Source: Thermoplasmata archaeon
GTDB lineage: Archaea; Thermoplasmatota; Thermoplasmata; Lutacidiplasmatales; UBA184
DNA: 7,126 bases
Assembly: GCA_030037035.1 (NCBI GenBank)
Contig: JASHSA010000183.1
Span: forward strand, 1 to 7,126
Direction of reading: 5' to 3'
The notes under the pieces: model-generated
What the model was told of the DNA's origin: nothing
Databases searched by the model: none
Seen by the model: only the letters and a program-made list of their open reading frames with translations
In this document: piece by piece, positions 5,814 to 7,126 of the stretch
Layout: every line of letters begins with the position of its first letter
Numbering within the stretch: the stretch's first letter is position 1
Program-made: the position numbers and the translations under genes

Positions 5814-5932
5814 ATCCCTCCCGTTCGGGTCGACGGCCCCGTCGCCGACCTCCCGACGCCGTCGTGGTCCGGGTCCGGAACCGCCCGCGTCCCGCGCCAC
5901 GCTCAAGTTCCTCCGACGACCGTTGGACGCCG

Positions 5933-6391
5933 ATGTCCGAGCCGACGAACGTCCTTCGTCCCGACGTTTCCGGTCGACCGCTGGCATTGGGGGTCACCTG
6001 CACGATGCGTGCGGCCCCTCGCGCGCTGTTTCGAGCCTGGACCGAGCAGTTCGACCGCTGGTTCGCCGTGCCCGGTTCGGTCGCGATGCGGGCCGAGGTC
6101 GGCGCGCCGTTCTTCTTCGAGACCGTGTTCGAGGGGGCCCGTCAGCCGCACTACGGGCGGTTCCTTCGTCTCGAACAGGACCGCTCCGTAGAGCTCACGT
6201 GGGTCACCGCCGCCACCGCGGGCGTCGAGACCGTCGTGACGGTGAGGTTCGCTCCGCAGGGCAAGGGGAGCCGGCTCAGCCTCACCCATGCCGGCTTCTC
6301 CGACGAGGCGGCACGGCAGCGCCACGAGGCCGCTTGGCCTGCGGTCCTCGAGCGCCTGGACGGAGTGCTCACGGCGAAGCGCACGCCGTGA
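5933..6391 (+). CDS. SRPBCC / AHSA1-type (activator of Hsp90 ATPase homologue-like) protein
   Basis: This encodes 152 residues covering one START/SRPBCC helix-grip domain, a hydrophobic-cavity fold used to bind small ligands. The first strand and helix, LGVTCTMRAAPRALFRAWTEQFDRWF (19-44), match the usual AHSA1 opening in which a helix ends in RWF. The central sheet includes YGRFLRLEQDRSVELTW (74-90), the family's G-x-F-x-x-L-x-R-x-x-x-x-W hairpin. The strands TVVTVRFAPQGKGSRLSLTHAGF (100-122) follow. The long C-terminal helix, RQRHEAAWPAVLERLDGVL (128-146), closes the cavity. Ligand and partner are unknown; annotation of such proteins as Hsp90 co-chaperones is usually by fold only. I chose the ATG at 5933. 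A GTG at 5864 would add 23 Arg/Pro/Ser-rich residues outside the domain. The 119-bp gap after the M14 gene holds a small inverted repeat (5831-5836/5839-5844) and CTCAAG about 28 nt before the start, so an independent promoter is possible. Confidence 0.8.
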   Translation: MSEPTNVLRPDVSGRPLALGVTCTMRAAPRALFRAWTEQFDRWFAVPGSVAMRAEVGAPFFFETVFEGARQPHYGRFLRLEQDRSVELTWVTAATAGVETVVTVRFAPQGKGSRLSLTHAGFSDEAARQRHEAAWPAVLERLDGVLTAKRTP

Positions 6392-6398
6392 GGCGGCG

Positions 6399-6426
6399 CC
6401 CGTCTCGCCCGGATCGGCGAGGCGGG
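6399..6426. terminator. 11-bp hairpin between convergent genes, candidate two-way terminator
   Basis: CCCGTCTCGCC (6399-6409) pairs with GGCGAGGCGGG (6416-6426) over 11 positions with a single T-G wobble on the plus strand, leaving the loop CGGATC. It fills most of the 36-bp gap between the stops of the SRPBCC gene and the PD-(D/E)XK gene. No T-tract is present, so termination is inferred from structure and position only. Confidence 0.4.
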
Positions 6427-6427
6427 G

Positions 6428-7123
6428 TCAGTCGGCCTGAGGGCCGGAGTCCGGAAGGCGGTACGCGACGAACGGCCCCTCCACGTACTCGAGGACCTTC
6501 TCCTCTCCGAACTCGCTTCCGAGCCGGAACGCTTCCCGGAGGCAGGAGGAGACCTCCGCTTCGGTGGGAGGGGTCATGACGAGCGAGGCGACCTCCACCG
6601 GGCTGGCGTGACGGTCGAGGCAGACCAGCACCGTCTCCGACTGGGGGAACGCCAGCTGGAACAGTCGGAGCTGCAGGAGGACGTCCGGCGGCGGCGGGAT
6701 CGCCCGGTAGCTCTTCATCTCGAAGACCCGACCGTGCCCGTCCCAGTAGTCAGGCTGGGCGTAGACCCCGACCTTTCCCTCGATCAGGATCACCCGCGTC
6801 TTGGGACGGGCGAGGCCGGCGATCTCGCTGCGTCGGTAGGCGCGGATCACGTCCTGGACCCTCCGCAAGGTCGCCTCCCGCTGCTCGGGCGCTAGAGCGA
6901 CGGCCGCTTCCTCCAGCGACTCGTCCAGCAGCGAGGCGGCCAGGGCCACCATCGACGCCTGCGAGGGACGGCGGCCCTGACGGAGCTGATGGCCGAGCTG
7001 GGAGAGCGCCCCGTCGATCGCCTTACCCTCCGCCATGGCGACGTGGTCGCGCTCCTGCGGGGGAGGGCGAGGGAACGTCCTCCGGACGACCTCGTGCGCG
7101 GGGATCATCCGGACCGCGGTCAT
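6428..7123 (-). CDS. PD-(D/E)XK superfamily (RecB/Cas4-like) nuclease, N-terminus near window edge
   Basis: This encodes 231 residues. The core resembles RecB/Cas4-type nuclease domains. A strand and turn, VGVYAQPDYWD (118-128), carries the motif II acidic residue (D125). GRVFEMKSYR (131-140) carries the E-x-K pair (E135, K137). QLRLFQLAFP (151-160) matches the motif IV Q-x-x-x-F/Y helix (Q151). These would bind metal and cut phosphodiester bonds. The upstream part (30-105) is helical. Its AEGKAIDGAL (31-40) occupies the place where RecB-like nucleases usually have G-x-x-x-H, but here Asp replaces His. Only two Cys are present (168, 194), so the iron-sulphur cluster of Cas4 and AddB is absent. 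No helicase or cas gene is adjacent. The ATG at 7123 lies three bases from the window edge and the frame is still open, so the true start may be outside. ATG codons at residues 6 and 30 are alternatives. The nuclease fold is likely; the DNA substrate is unknown. Confidence 0.72.
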   Translation of the reverse strand: MTAVRMIPAHEVVRRTFPRPPPQERDHVAMAEGKAIDGALSQLGHQLRQGRRPSQASMVALAASLLDESLEEAAVALAPEQREATLRRVQDVIRAYRRSEIAGLARPKTRVILIEGKVGVYAQPDYWDGHGRVFEMKSYRAIPPPPDVLLQLRLFQLAFPQSETVLVCLDRHASPVEVASLVMTPPTEAEVSSCLREAFRLGSEFGEEKVLEYVEGPFVAYRLPDSGPQAD

Positions 7124-7126
7124 CGC

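Noticed and set aside
3468..5987. Long minus-strand open frame (839 residues) antisense to the M14 gene
   Set aside because: Its sequence is Arg/Gly/Pro/Glu-rich with no recognisable domain, while the plus strand encodes a complete M14 active site. Long antisense frames are expected in DNA whose third codon positions are nearly all G or C.
5389..6579. Plus-strand 396-residue frame spanning the end of the M14 gene and the SRPBCC gene
   Set aside because: It crosses two genes with good domain evidence in other frames and consists largely of Arg/Ser/Pro runs.
6428..7123. Cas4 / CRISPR adaptation nuclease
   Set aside because: No cysteine cluster, no CRISPR repeats and no other cas genes in the window. 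Only the general PD-(D/E)XK core is shared.

Overview
The window is very GC-rich, with codons that nearly always end in G or C, frequent GTG starts and short gaps between genes. It looks like ordinary chromosome from a high-GC prokaryote. I lean towards an archaeon, perhaps a high-GC Thermoplasmata-type lineage. Several genes at the head of a transcription unit have no convincing Shine-Dalgarno sequence, which would fit leaderless transcripts, and an A-rich TATA-like patch lies at the right distance from one start. A high-GC bacterium is not excluded. There are no RNA genes, insertion sequences, CRISPR arrays or phage genes that I can support.

Layout: 1-304 has no convincing gene and holds one strong GC hairpin. 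At 305-736 (-) is a small PH-like protein. It diverges from a co-directional trio: a DinB-fold protein (806-1360), an alkyltransferase-like (ATL) protein with Trp in place of the MGMT cysteine (1392-1805), and a small winged-helix-like protein (1802-2047) that overlaps the ATL stop by 4 nt. Facing this trio on the minus strand is a second coupled pair: a tandem-GNAT acetyltransferase (2728-3783), then a class I SAM methyltransferase (2096-2731) starting in a 4-nt GTGA overlap.

A 221-bp divergent spacer with several perfect inverted repeats (3784-4004) separates the GNAT gene from an M14 zinc carboxypeptidase-like protein (4005-5813, +). An SRPBCC/AHSA1-type protein (5933-6391, +) follows. It converges, across a spacer hairpin, on a PD-(D/E)XK nuclease-like gene (6428-7123, -) at the right edge.

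No multi-gene system is obvious. The most suggestive associations are the ATL and winged-helix pair (alkylation-damage recognition plus a possible DNA-binding partner) and the GNAT and methyltransferase pair (two group-transfer enzymes made from one message). The remaining genes look like unlinked housekeeping or stress-related functions.
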